Source: a virus
Direction: 5' to 3' (one strand)
Virus record (IMG/VR): IMGVR_UViG_3300027851_001140
Coordinates: 30,857-94,856 of that record
Length of the DNA: 64,000 nt
In this document: piece after piece, positions 18,102-26,099 of the stretch
Position numbering within the stretch: position 1 is the first letter of the stretch
Layout: each line of letters starts with the position of its first letter
Made by a program: the position numbers and the translations under genes
The notes under the pieces: model-generated
Seen by the model: only the letters and a program-made list of their open reading frames with translations
What the model was told of the DNA's origin: nothing
Databases searched by the model: none

Positions 18102-18442
18102 AAGCCGGGCCTTTGTAATCCTCTATATTTATCAGGAATTTCGTCACGATCTACCCTAAGATCGGTAGACCCTGCTATAAACAAGGAAACAGCAAGACGA
18201 ATTCTAAAGTAAGGACAAGAACAAGATACCTTGGCCGAGGCTCCAGGATCCACTTCTGTTCCGTACACTCTAACTATGGATTTTCTTGGCTCCTTACCAC
18301 CGGTCACAATGGAAGAAAACTGAAGATGTACACCTAAGGTGTCTTCGCCTGAAGTGGATTTAAGTGAGTCCAAAGTATAGGAAGTTCTGAACCTTCTCCT
18401 GTCCTGTTGAGTGAGTACTAGAAGTTGGCTAAGAGTCAACAT
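17981..18442 (-). CDS. SWIM-type zinc-binding protein
   Basis: A 153-residue protein with Cys74-x-Cys76 and Cys115-x-His117, the CxC...CxH spacing of SWIM zinc domains, which bind DNA or protein. The basic C-terminus overlaps the sigma-factor gene by 121 bases in another frame. Its ATG overlaps the upstream TAA (TAATG). Function is unknown; coupling to the sigma gene makes a transcription role plausible. Confidence 0.65.
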   Translation of the reverse strand: MLTLSQLLVLTQQDRRRFRTSYTLDSLKSTSGEDTLGVHLQFSSIVTGGKEPRKSIVRVYGTEVDPGASAKVSCSCPYFRIRLAVSLFIAGSTDLRVDRDEIPDKYRGLQRPGLCPHLLTLCESLLSMNSTEMDRLRQQSPRVSINDRLRRLT

Positions 18443-18687
18443 TACAGAGAGAATACCTTGCTTAATGTGTGTAGTATGGCTTCCAACTTTCTCAAGGAAA
18501 ACCTATTGGATTGAGTGCTCAAGATGTAGGACAATTTATTAGCATCTGTGCTTTGTATTATGAAAGCAAGAACCTCAGATAAAACAACTATGTCGTCTTC
18601 TGGAGAAAGACCAGATTGACGCAAGTGTTCCCTTACATCCTCAACATGCTTTCTAATACTAAGATGTTTGGATGAGGGAACACTCAT
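18442..18687 (-). CDS. Hypothetical small helical protein
   Basis: An 81-residue helical protein between the ribonucleotide reductase and the SWIM protein, coupled to the latter by a TAATG overlap. No motif is recognised. Confidence 0.6.
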   Translation of the reverse strand: MSVPSSKHLSIRKHVEDVREHLRQSGLSPEDDIVVLSEVLAFIIQSTDANKLSYILSTQSNRFSLRKLEAILHTLSKVFSL

Positions 18688-18704
18688 AGGTCAATTTTAC
18701 AATA

Positions 18705-21632
18705 TCAAGTCTTTTGATCAACCAAGTCTACTACTTCGCACACTCCTCCTGCGCAGGCTAAGGTCTGACTGCCAGCAGTCATGTCGTACGTTTCGTAGTT
18801 TCTCAAAGAAGACCAATCTACATCCGTAGGAAGATCAGCAGATAGTTTTAGATAAGTGTCTTCGTCTATCTCCTCGTAAGGAGCTTGCCTATACACGTGG
18901 TCTGAATGTGGAAGAAAAGATATACCAGAAATTGAGTCTAGGTTGTTCCAAACCCAAGAGCCTACTTCGAGAAACTCAGAATCTTTGTAGTACACAGTAA
19001 TAGAAGGCTTGTGCTCGCACCAGTAATCTTGATAAATTTTCCACAACTTAAGCTGACTAAGAGCCGCTACGGCACTAGTAGTGACGGAGGTTTCTGGTGC
19101 ACGTATCGGAAAAGAGAACACCCATACGTTTGGGTTCATCAAGTCTTCTTCGCACGGAAATCCCCACATTTGCATCATGCTTGCCAGAGGGTCTTTCTTA
19201 TCGCACCTAACCCTTCTAACGTAGAACTTAGAAAACCTTGGATGAATTCCGCTCGCAGAATCTACCAACTGACTCACGGTGCCGCTGGGCTTTACACAAG
19301 TAATGGCTGTACTTTGGCTTATTTTTAGTTTTCCTGACCACTCCTTGTTAACGTCTATAGCCTTCTGACGCATTTGAGTAAGCCAAGAGGAAAGGTCGGA
19401 CGAATCAGGATCTCCAAGTATGGGGTGGTCCATTATGCCAGTGAGAGAAACGCCTAGAAGCCTTTCTTCTTCTGTATTCTTCTTCCAGATGGGTCTGAGA
19501 TACCTAAAGTTTGTAACAGTAGACTGCAGCGTCCCCAAAATAGTGGCGGCTTCCACCTTTAGAAGCAAGTCGGCTAACGTGTCAGAAGGTCTGACAACAA
19601 CCTCAGACAAGTTGCAAAACTGATAGGGCCTAAGGATAATTTCACTACAAGGATTTGTACCAAAATCGTAGTCTGAATCGCGGCGACCATTTTTGGCTAC
19701 TTGATTTTTACTGGCAGCCCGGCTGAATATGCCCCTCTCTCCCGACTTAGACTCGTATAAACTAAGCCATTCGTTTAGAAATACCTGGTAGTCAGGTCTT
19801 TCTGTGTAAGAAGCGGAATTATTGGCTAACTGCCTGTGGGGATATTCTACCCACCATTGGCCACTTTTAGCTAAACGCATTCTATCATCAGATAAGTTTG
19901 AGAGACTGATCAGAGCAGATCTTCGAACTCCTCCCACTACCACAATGTCAGCAATCTTACACACTAGATCATGACATTCTAAGGAAGAAAGCTTCCTTCC
20001 TGCTGCTTTCTTGAAAAGCGCTACGCAAAACTTAAATAAACTTTCAAGTGGAGCAGGTCCGGATGCGCGTCCTCCAAACGTCTTGAGGCGAGCCCCTGCA
20101 GGTCGTATCTTAGATAGGTCCCACCGAGGAATAGTACCTGAGTACAAAAGACTGATAAGTTGGCGAAGGGAAGAGGCCCACCCTATTTTAGAGTCTGCAA
20201 CAGATATAACAGTATCAACCTCATAAAAGGTGTCCGCCACATCGGGCAATTTACTGACATACTGTCTTTCTACAGAGAACCCTACGCCAGTGCCACACAT
20301 CAGTATGTACATCAGCTCGTCAAAAGATCTGACGTGATCTATGGGTAGGTAGGAACAGTTTCCTGTTACCAAGCCCATATCCAGTACAAAAGTATTTGTG
20401 TCAGGGACCTCGGCACAAAAAACCTCGGACAAGGTAGTTTCACCAGAGAATCCGGTGAATACATAGTGAGATTCCAGAGGCTTAAAGTTCTTTCTCTTAC
20501 GATCTATCAAAAAATCGTCTGAACACATAGAAGAACGACTGAAGGACAAGCACCATAATTTCTTTGTGCGCTTACCAAAGTTGGTGTCTTCTGGATATTC
20601 GTACTTAGATTGAACAACGTACCCTAAACGAGAGGCTACTCTATTAACCCAGGAAATCTCATTCGACCCAACGGCAAGACTTACTTGACTACTTGCACTT
20701 ACTGTACCGTCTGCTGCAAGCCAGCCGCGCATGAATCCGAGCAAGTACTGATCGGTCTCGTTCTCCGATGGGAGTTCTTTAAGTTCATGTGTCTTAGCGA
20801 AAGATCCATACATCATCACTACGGGGTCTCCTCCGTAAGAAGGAGGATAAGATACAGGGTACTCAGAGAACCAAGGAAGAGTGTCCTCTTTGTCAGAGCA
20901 AATACGTATGTGATACCCCTTAAGCCTCTCCTGAGCATACGTAGCAGTTCCATCCCCATAAATAAACCCGTGCTGTACGCCAAGCCTGTAGTCCAAGGAG
21001 TCCGGGTCAGGCTTTGGACCCGCTACGAACTTGATGCGATCTCCGGGCTGGAGCTTCTCTGTTGGGACTACAGTACCATCGACAAGAACCCAACGGTGAT
21101 TAAGAGTGCACCTAACTTCCTTACGAGTATTGGAGTTTAGTCGGAAGTTTGCCTGAACAACGGGTTGTTCGCCGTAAGACTTAAATGTGGCACGTACCCA
21201 GCGACCCTCTACGTTCAAAACTGTGCAGGAAGATCCAGAGAGAGTACTTATGGGCACAAGGCCGTGCTCATAAGTAAGAACAAGGGTGTCACCTGACACT
21301 GGGTTGTACCCAGCAACCGAATCCTTTGTGAGTGCCTTTCCTGCCGTCATTAGAGCGCGCATGGAAGGCATGGATTTCAGATTTATGATATAGTCTCTCA
21401 AAAATCTCCTAGTCTCTTCATATTCAGAGCTAGAAGTAGAGGAAGACAACAAAACTTCGTCAAAAAAACTAAGGTACCTGTCTACTGTCTCATCCCAAGT
21501 CTCTCGTCTCTCCTCTGCTTCTATCCATCGAGAATAGCGAGACAAATGAATGAACTGTGAGTACAGTGGAGTAGACGTGTTCTTATAAAAGGAATCATGG
21601 GTGCTTAAGAAAGAGGTACCAGGTTCAGTCAT
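18705..21632 (-). CDS. B12-dependent ribonucleotide reductase with intein
   Basis: A 975-residue precursor of a class II (adenosylcobalamin-dependent) ribonucleoside-triphosphate reductase. Extein motifs: 'CSYLPID', 'MCGTGVGFSVERQYV', the active-site 'TNPCSEI' (Cys662 thiyl-radical position, Glu664) followed eleven residues later by Cys673, and a C-terminal 'CAGGVC' pair (Cys960, Cys965) that normally re-reduces the active site. It makes deoxynucleotides for phage DNA synthesis and does not need oxygen. An intein occupies residues 111-425 and must splice out before Cys426, the probable redox-active cysteine. I chose ATG 21632 because of its AGGAAG site; an upstream in-frame ATG at 21671 has none. 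Confidence 0.93.
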   Translation of the reverse strand: MTEPGTSFLSTHDSFYKNTSTPLYSQFIHLSRYSRWIEAEERRETWDETVDRYLSFFDEVLLSSSTSSSEYEETRRFLRDYIINLKSMPSMRALMTAGKALTKDSVAGYNPVSGDTLVLTYEHGLVPISTLSGSSCTVLNVEGRWVRATFKSYGEQPVVQANFRLNSNTRKEVRCTLNHRWVLVDGTVVPTEKLQPGDRIKFVAGPKPDPDSLDYRLGVQHGFIYGDGTATYAQERLKGYHIRICSDKEDTLPWFSEYPVSYPPSYGGDPVVMMYGSFAKTHELKELPSENETDQYLLGFMRGWLAADGTVSASSQVSLAVGSNEISWVNRVASRLGYVVQSKYEYPEDTNFGKRTKKLWCLSFSRSSMCSDDFLIDRKRKNFKPLESHYVFTGFSGETTLSEVFCAEVPDTNTFVLDMGLVTGNCSYLPIDHVRSFDELMYILMCGTGVGFSVERQYVSKLPDVADTFYEVDTVISVADSKIGWASSLRQLISLLYSGTIPRWDLSKIRPAGARLKTFGGRASGPAPLESLFKFCVALFKKAAGRKLSSLECHDLVCKIADIVVVGGVRRSALISLSNLSDDRMRLAKSGQWWVEYPHRQLANNSASYTERPDYQVFLNEWLSLYESKSGERGIFSRAASKNQVAKNGRRDSDYDFGTNPCSEIILRPYQFCNLSEVVVRPSDTLADLLLKVEAATILGTLQSTVTNFRYLRPIWKKNTEEERLLGVSLTGIMDHPILGDPDSSDLSSWLTQMRQKAIDVNKEWSGKLKISQSTAITCVKPSGTVSQLVDSASGIHPRFSKFYVRRVRCDKKDPLASMMQMWGFPCEEDLMNPNVWVFSFPIRAPETSVTTSAVAALSQLKLWKIYQDYWCEHKPSITVYYKDSEFLEVGSWVWNNLDSISGISFLPHSDHVYRQAPYEEIDEDTYLKLSADLPTDVDWSSLRNYETYDMTAGSQTLACAGGVCEVVDLVDQKT
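20358..21302 (-). other. Class 3 intein with LAGLIDADG endonuclease, in the reductase
   Basis: A 315-residue intein (precursor residues 111-425, counting from ATG 21632). It starts with Pro in place of Cys or Ser ('PVSGDTLVL'). It has Thr176 and His179 of block B followed by Trp181, Cys406 at the block F position ('EVFCAEVPDT'), and Thr423 two residues before the terminal Asn425 ('GLVTGN'). These Trp, Cys and Thr positions are the triplet described for class 3 inteins, which splice without a residue-1 nucleophile. The penultimate residue is Gly, not His. Two LAGLIDADG-type segments ('GFIYGDGTA' near 222-230 and 'LLGFMRGWLAADG' near 297-309) indicate a homing endonuclease. The +1 residue is Cys. 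Confidence 0.88.
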
Positions 21633-21663
21633 GTTTCTTCCTATAAAGTGTACAGACACAAAA

Positions 21664-21692
21664 GGCAACATACCTAGTTAAAAGGTGTTGCC
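21664..21692 (-). terminator. Hairpin before the reductase gene (terminator or attenuator)
   Basis: GGCAACACC and GGTATGTTGCC (minus strand) pair with one bulged base around a nine-base loop, followed by TTTTG. It lies 60 bases after the stop of the 21752 gene and about 30 bases before the reductase ATG. It could end upstream transcription or act as a leader attenuator. No cobalamin-riboswitch core is visible in the short leader. Confidence 0.5.
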
Positions 21693-21751
21693 TCTGCATC
21701 ATTGTTATGGAGTTTATAGATAAGCGCGGAAAGGTACGGTTTAACGCCCAA

Positions 21752-22171
21752 CTACTCCCTAGACAACCAAGTGGCCAAAGACGCCATATATCGCGCTAGA
21801 TGAGACTCAAGAAGGGACAGTGACAGGTCAATGTCGTCCTCAGTGGAGGTCGAAAGAAGAGCAGGGACCAAATCAGCCTGAGCAGAACTCCACAACGAAG
21901 CATCAGTCTTAAAAGCGTGAACCAGCTTTAGGTAATTGGGAGCAACCACCTGTAGAACGTAAGCCTTATCGGAATACGAATTTCTAGGAAGCTTGAGTAA
22001 GGAATTCAACATCTCAGAGGTCTCCGACAAGGCACGTGCACGATGTATTGTGTAATCGGGAGAGGTAGCGGATTCGAGAGCAAGCAAAGAAGACAAAGCA
22101 TGAGAGGGCTCCGTGTATCCTTGCTCCTTCAGTAAGGAGTAAAGCTCATTGATTACTTTTGTGGATTTCAT
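21752..22171 (-). CDS. Hypothetical helical protein
   Basis: A 139-residue, mostly helical protein with an AGGGATA site before its ATG. It overlaps the end of the RecB-like nuclease gene by 26 bases. No motif is recognised. Position between the nuclease and the reductase suggests early or middle expression. Confidence 0.65.
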   Translation of the reverse strand: MKSTKVINELYSLLKEQGYTEPSHALSSLLALESATSPDYTIHRARALSETSEMLNSLLKLPRNSYSDKAYVLQVVAPNYLKLVHAFKTDASLWSSAQADLVPALLSTSTEDDIDLSLSLLESHLARYMASLATWLSRE

Positions 22172-22988
22172 GCTTATCCCTAATAAGAGAAGAAACTGGA
22201 ACTAGGTGTGAAGACAATGCTGGTGAGAAACATATTCCTGCGTATGAGCAACCACTCTTGTGACCTTCCGCTGCATTTACACAAATTCCGTCAGGAATAC
22301 GGCCGTCTGCAAGGTCTTCTTGCGCTTGTTTGTACAGCCCAAGCGCTTCTGGGTAGGCCTCCAACGAAGGCTTAACTACAAAAACTTTGAACTTTTCTGG
22401 ATTATCCCTAGAAAGATAGACAAATATTATCTTGTCTATTCCCCAATCGTAACTTTCATTAAGGGCACAGGAGTAACAACTAGCTTGTACGATGTGTTTA
22501 TCATAGGGTTTCTTCAAAGATTCCAGGTTAGAGGAAGAAGTTGTCTTGAACTCCACAACTGCCTTCCACTTGATGTTTACACCGTCTACGTGCATCCCTA
22601 ATTCAGAGTTGGGAGCCAACTCATCATATTTTTGAGGTCGCCCACAGAGAGGACAAATAGCAGATCCCTCTCTACCATATTCTGTGATACCACAACACGT
22701 CCAATTTCCGTATAGGAAGTTGGCCATTCCCAAAAATTGCTGTACCACTTCGTGAACGGCAGACCCAATTTTTACGTAAAAGTTGAACTTGTAATCTTCG
22801 CTTCTAAGAACTGTCCGTTCCCTGTCGAACCTATTGTGGATGACGTACTCCCGTTTGCAGAAAGGAAGTCGTGAAGATCGGAATTTGAAGTCAGCAGGAA
22901 GAAGTATCTCTTCTTTCAAAGAGGCCCTGAGGTCTTCTTCTACTAATGACTCAATTTCTTTTTTTGAAATACGTGATTTTTTAGCCAT
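22146..22988 (-). CDS. PD-(D/E)XK nuclease, RecB/Cas4-like
   Basis: A 280-residue protein with the RecB-type nuclease motif order: His79 ('IGSAVHEVVQQFL'), Asp135 ('MHVDGV'), Glu146-x-Lys148 ('VVEFKTTSS') and Gln168 with a following Tyr ('HIVQASCY'). Between His79 and Asp135 sits a zinc-ribbon-like insertion ('WTCCG...ICPLCG'). Cys44 plus C-terminal cysteines ('GIC', 'GCSYAGIC') could hold an iron-sulphur cluster as in Cas4 and AddB; this is inference. Likely a DNA-end exonuclease used in recombination or host DNA degradation. It overlaps the primase gene by 46 bases. There are no cas genes nearby. Confidence 0.82.
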   Translation of the reverse strand: MAKKSRISKKEIESLVEEDLRASLKEEILLPADFKFRSSRLPFCKREYVIHNRFDRERTVLRSEDYKFNFYVKIGSAVHEVVQQFLGMANFLYGNWTCCGITEYGREGSAICPLCGRPQKYDELAPNSELGMHVDGVNIKWKAVVEFKTTSSSNLESLKKPYDKHIVQASCYSCALNESYDWGIDKIIFVYLSRDNPEKFKVFVVKPSLEAYPEALGLYKQAQEDLADGRIPDGICVNAAEGHKSGCSYAGICFSPALSSHLVPVSSLIRDKHEIHKSNQ

Positions 22989-23926
22989 GAAAGCTGGTCA
23001 CTATCAAGAGAACCTGGATCGTCATCCGGTGAAAGAGAAAGAATGTCTACTCGGCGAACTTTACTAACAAGAGTTGGTTTTATCTTGCGGGCAGCAAGTC
23101 TACCCGCAGGGTCAGGATCCATCAATATCCATACGTGGTCAAAGCCGAGGGAAAGAAGAGTGTCTCTTTTTTCGTCAGACCAGTTATTAGACCCTAGAAT
23201 AGAGAGACAAGGTATCTCATGCTGAAGAAGATTTAGTGCGTCTACTTCTCCCTCCACAAGAACTACAGGGCCAGAGTGATGAAAATTTTCCCTTACGTAA
23301 TCAAATGGAAAAAGTATTCTCTTTGCATCACATCCAGGAACTCTATAGTATTTCTGAAATTTGTTACTGTCTAGTCGTCTACCTACGTACCCCATGAGCC
23401 TGTTGTGCTGTAGATAGGGCCACAAAATCCTATCTACAGTGAAAGACTTGCCAGTCTTGGTCACCACAGGTTGAGGCCAAAGATACGAAGGTATCTTACG
23501 TAGAAAAGACCTACTCAATCCTCTCCAGATAGGAGCTTTCCACGAGGAGCACTCAGTCGGAATAGTGTAATCATCGTCTTCCGTCGAAGCCAAAGACGAC
23601 AACTTTGAAGCCAAAGGAGAAAATACGTTAGTATCTTCCACCTTCTTGGTGAAGGTGTTTTCGAATACAGTAGTGTTGAAGGGGGCCAGCCCTAACTCTT
23701 TAGCGAGTTTATTCCAGCTACCAGACCAGTCACAAACCCAGCAATGAGCCTTTCGACCATCCTTGGTAATCTCTAAATGATAGCCAGTATCGTGACCATT
23801 TTCGTGCGGGAACGGACAGTTCAATTTAAGATTCCTGGACCCGGAACTCTTAAACTCTATACCTCCACGAGATAACTCTCCCACTAAATGAGATTCCGCT
23901 TCGATAGGGTGTGGCCACTTAAACAT
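22943..23926 (-). CDS. DNA primase (zinc ribbon plus TOPRIM)
   Basis: A 327-residue primase. The N-terminal zinc site is Cys37-x3-His41 and Cys62-x2-Cys65 ('HCWVCDWSGSW'). The TOPRIM catalytic core has Glu225 ('VVLVEGEVDALNL') and Asp270-x-Asp272 ('LMDPDPAGRLAA'). This is the DnaG/T7-gp4-primase arrangement, without a fused helicase. It would lay down RNA primers for lagging-strand synthesis. No replicative helicase or DNA polymerase gene is present in this window, so those must lie elsewhere in the genome. Confidence 0.9.
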   Translation of the reverse strand: MFKWPHPIEAESHLVGELSRGGIEFKSSGSRNLKLNCPFPHENGHDTGYHLEITKDGRKAHCWVCDWSGSWNKLAKELGLAPFNTTVFENTFTKKVEDTNVFSPLASKLSSLASTEDDDYTIPTECSSWKAPIWRGLSRSFLRKIPSYLWPQPVVTKTGKSFTVDRILWPYLQHNRLMGYVGRRLDSNKFQKYYRVPGCDAKRILFPFDYVRENFHHSGPVVLVEGEVDALNLLQHEIPCLSILGSNNWSDEKRDTLLSLGFDHVWILMDPDPAGRLAARKIKPTLVSKVRRVDILSLSPDDDPGSLDSDQLSWLKNHVFQKKKLSH

Positions 23927-23929
23927 GGG

Positions 23930-24229
23930 TCAAGAAGGAGGAGATAGGACGGATTCTATTCTATTCATAATAGAATCCCATTCCGGTCCGGATACCTTAC
24001 CTGCACGTGCGTAGGACAGAACGTCCGAAAGTATCGATATGTGCTCGTGAGGTGTAACAAGAAGCTGAACCAGTGGTAGCTTTTCTAAAGGACCATCATA
24101 AGGCACGTAGTCACTAAGTATGTCCATATCCAGGACACATAGGTCATCTACAAAGTATTCAAGGTGGGTGTGTCCATCAGAACCCTTAGTTCTAGAAACG
24201 GATACAAGAGGAATTCTTAGTGTGTGCAT
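23930..24229 (-). CDS. Hypothetical small protein
   Basis: A 99-residue protein ending three bases before the primase start. It has a beta-rich N-terminal half (strands around 'MHTLRIPLVSVSR' and 'LEYFVDDLCVLDMDIL') and a helical C-terminus. It is not recognised. Confidence 0.65.
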   Translation of the reverse strand: MHTLRIPLVSVSRTKGSDGHTHLEYFVDDLCVLDMDILSDYVPYDGPLEKLPLVQLLVTPHEHISILSDVLSYARAGKVSGPEWDSIMNRIESVLSPPS

Positions 24230-24245
24230 GTAAGCACTTTACAGG

Positions 24246-25115
24246 TCACCCGCCTTCTCCCTGGCCTCGTACAGGTACTCCTGTTGTACCTAGTGTGTTC
24301 CCAGGACCAAACTCGCCAGCTGCCTCGGAAGAAAACTGAATTCCAGGAACAAAGGCAGACCGCCACGAAGAGATAAGACGCTGGGCACTGTAGAATGGAG
24401 GCTCAGTAGACCGTATCTTGAATGTAGCATTCCAAGATAGAGTTGCTGGGTTGGACGCGTCTTCCGAGAAGGAAAGACCTTCTGGCGTAAAGAAACCTCT
24501 CATGAATATCTCAGGATATACAAGAGAGTGGTACGCAATGAAGACAAAGTTAGGCCTGCCATCCCTCAGTATTTTAGGTTGGTTCAGTATGTCAAAGAAG
24601 TCGTAAAAGTCCAGGAGACCAGGAGGAAGACTCACAGCCTGTTGTGAGGTTACATTTCCGTTGCTCTTTTGAAGTACTTCTTGACCTATACGAACAGGCA
24701 TTATATTACCTGCTTGAAATGTAAACGAAACTGTGGGCTCGTCAAAGAAGGTGGAACGAGACCCGTTTCTCCATACATGAGTAATAGTTCCTGAGCGAGT
24801 CTGCTGCTGTGCAGCCCTCATAGGAAAATTCCACTGTGTGTTGGACGGGCCAGACCAAAAAAGTATGTAGCGCCCTTGAACGGCCAAGGATTCGGTAGTT
24901 ATGATGAGGGGAGTTCCGTTATACCTGTAGGGTCCTCTGGAGTCTCCACTACCTGTTTTTGAGGAAAAGGCGATACTACTTTGAGGGGCTCGTTGAGCCA
25001 GATCGCGTATGAGCCTCTCTTCGTCTCTAACGTAAGAACGTAGAACAGAAAACGCTCCGCCTAGAACGTCGGTGGACTCGGCTCCAATAGTAGAATTAGC
25101 TGCGGGTGAACTCAT
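24246..25115 (-). CDS. Tail/baseplate structural protein
   Basis: A 289-residue protein. The beta-rich middle ('TVSFTFQAGNIMPV'), a segment 'LDFYDFFDILNQPKIL' and a C-terminal half containing 'FIAYHSLVYPEIFMRGFFTPEGLSFSED' and 'TLSWNATFKIRSTEPPF' resemble phage tail or baseplate components that align tail-tube-like beta barrels. The C-terminus is Gly-rich. The assignment is by general pattern and by neighbours on its upstream side (fibre, lysozyme-like protein). A terminator follows the gene upstream of it, so it probably has its own promoter within 25116-25140. Confidence 0.6.
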   Translation of the reverse strand: MSSPAANSTIGAESTDVLGGAFSVLRSYVRDEERLIRDLAQRAPQSSIAFSSKTGSGDSRGPYRYNGTPLIITTESLAVQGRYILFWSGPSNTQWNFPMRAAQQQTRSGTITHVWRNGSRSTFFDEPTVSFTFQAGNIMPVRIGQEVLQKSNGNVTSQQAVSLPPGLLDFYDFFDILNQPKILRDGRPNFVFIAYHSLVYPEIFMRGFFTPEGLSFSEDASNPATLSWNATFKIRSTEPPFYSAQRLISSWRSAFVPGIQFSSEAAGEFGPGNTLGTTGVPVRGQGEGG

Positions 25116-25140
25116 AGTACTCTCTCATTGCTACATAACA

Positions 25141-25175
25141 AGAGAGGGCCCCATAGAAACTATGGGGCCCTCTCT
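25141..25175 (-). terminator. Strong hairpin terminator between tail genes
   Basis: A perfect 16-bp stem (AGAGAGGGCCCCATAG paired with its complement) with a three-base loop. It stands 25 bases after the stop of the 25200 gene on the minus strand. The U-tract is poor, so termination efficiency is uncertain, but the stem is long and GC-rich. Confidence 0.7.
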
Positions 25176-25199
25176 TTCAATATGAAGACATGCTAATAT

Positions 25200-25925
25200 T
25201 CATTCTGAAAATTCAGAATCTTCATCAGCTAAATGAAGTACACCAGTAAGTTCGGAGTATCTTTCCTTGGCGTACTTCTGGACTATACCGGAGGTACTGT
25301 CGATAAGAAAACTAAGGTCAGATTCTGTGAGGTCCATCGACATGAGTTCGGACTTAACCTGACGACTCTTCATGTCCTTACTTGCCAGAGAAGCCACCAG
25401 CGTCTGTACTCTAATGTTCACATCAGAGTATTCCTCATCTTCATCCTCCGGTTCCGCATCCTCTATCACGTCAGAGGGCTTTGACATAGCAGGAGAAGAC
25501 TTAGATGAGTACTCACTACCCAACGAAGTCAGGTCATCACCATCGTCGTTAACAGATCTTGCCTTCTGTACAGCGGAAGAGCGAGCCGTAAGGCGAGCTG
25601 TAGCCTCAGCCAAAGCTTCCCTAACGGCAGGGTCAGACAGTTCCTTTTCGGCCTGCTCCTGCGTGACCAGAGCAAGGGCCCGTCTGTCTAGGCACTCCCT
25701 CAAATCCTTAGAGTTCCTTATCATAGAAGGAGTGGCCCGGTTAGAAAGGCAGACCGGAAACTTAGTGTTTGGTATTATTTCTCGGTGGGTACGAGTACCA
25801 TCATTCAAGGTAATAACTAGTGCTCCCCTTTTGGGGTAAATGTTTCTTACGTAAATCGGTTGCTTGCTGTCTAGCAAGTCGTCAAGATATACGAAGGCAC
25901 TCTTGTCTTTGTCGTACAATGTCAT
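25200..25925 (-). CDS. Hypothetical protein, possibly virion
   Basis: A 241-residue protein with a beta-rich N-terminal domain (residues 10-70, 'IYVRNIYPKRGALVITLND'), helical segments, an acidic disordered linker (about 125-165) and a helical C-terminus. The start overlaps the stop of the small gene upstream (ATGA). Position in the tail region suggests a structural or assembly role. Confidence 0.6.
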   Translation of the reverse strand: MTLYDKDKSAFVYLDDLLDSKQPIYVRNIYPKRGALVITLNDGTRTHREIIPNTKFPVCLSNRATPSMIRNSKDLRECLDRRALALVTQEQAEKELSDPAVREALAEATARLTARSSAVQKARSVNDDGDDLTSLGSEYSSKSSPAMSKPSDVIEDAEPEDEDEEYSDVNIRVQTLVASLASKDMKSRQVKSELMSMDLTESDLSFLIDSTSGIVQKYAKERYSELTGVLHLADEDSEFSE

Positions 25926-26089
25926 TCTGACCTCTTAGGCTCATGGGTGAGATTGGGTTTAGTCTTTGGGTCTTGGTCAAAACCTTCGGACGAAGAATCA
26001 TCCAAAGGTTTTCTCTTCTTTAGTTTTTCTTCTAGAGAAGAGGGAACATCATCTGTGTGAACTACTTCACCATATCGGACTGTAGGCAT
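25922..26089 (-). CDS. Small hydrophilic protein (55 residues)
   Basis: A short open frame encoding 55 charged residues, beginning 'MPTVRYGEVVHTDDVPSS'. Support comes from an AAGGA site at good spacing before the ATG, a four-base ATGA overlap with the next gene, and a snug fit between two genes. The Lys/Asp/Glu/Pro-rich content suggests a disordered peptide. Function unknown. Confidence 0.6.
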   Translation of the reverse strand: MPTVRYGEVVHTDDVPSSLEEKLKKRKPLDDSSSEGFDQDPKTKPNLTHEPKRSE

Positions 26090-26099
26090 ATATTTCCTT

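Noticed and set aside
22146-22988. Cas4 of a phage-borne CRISPR system
   Set aside because: No cas1, cas2 or repeat-spacer array in the window; RecB-like nucleases of this type are common in phage replication modules.
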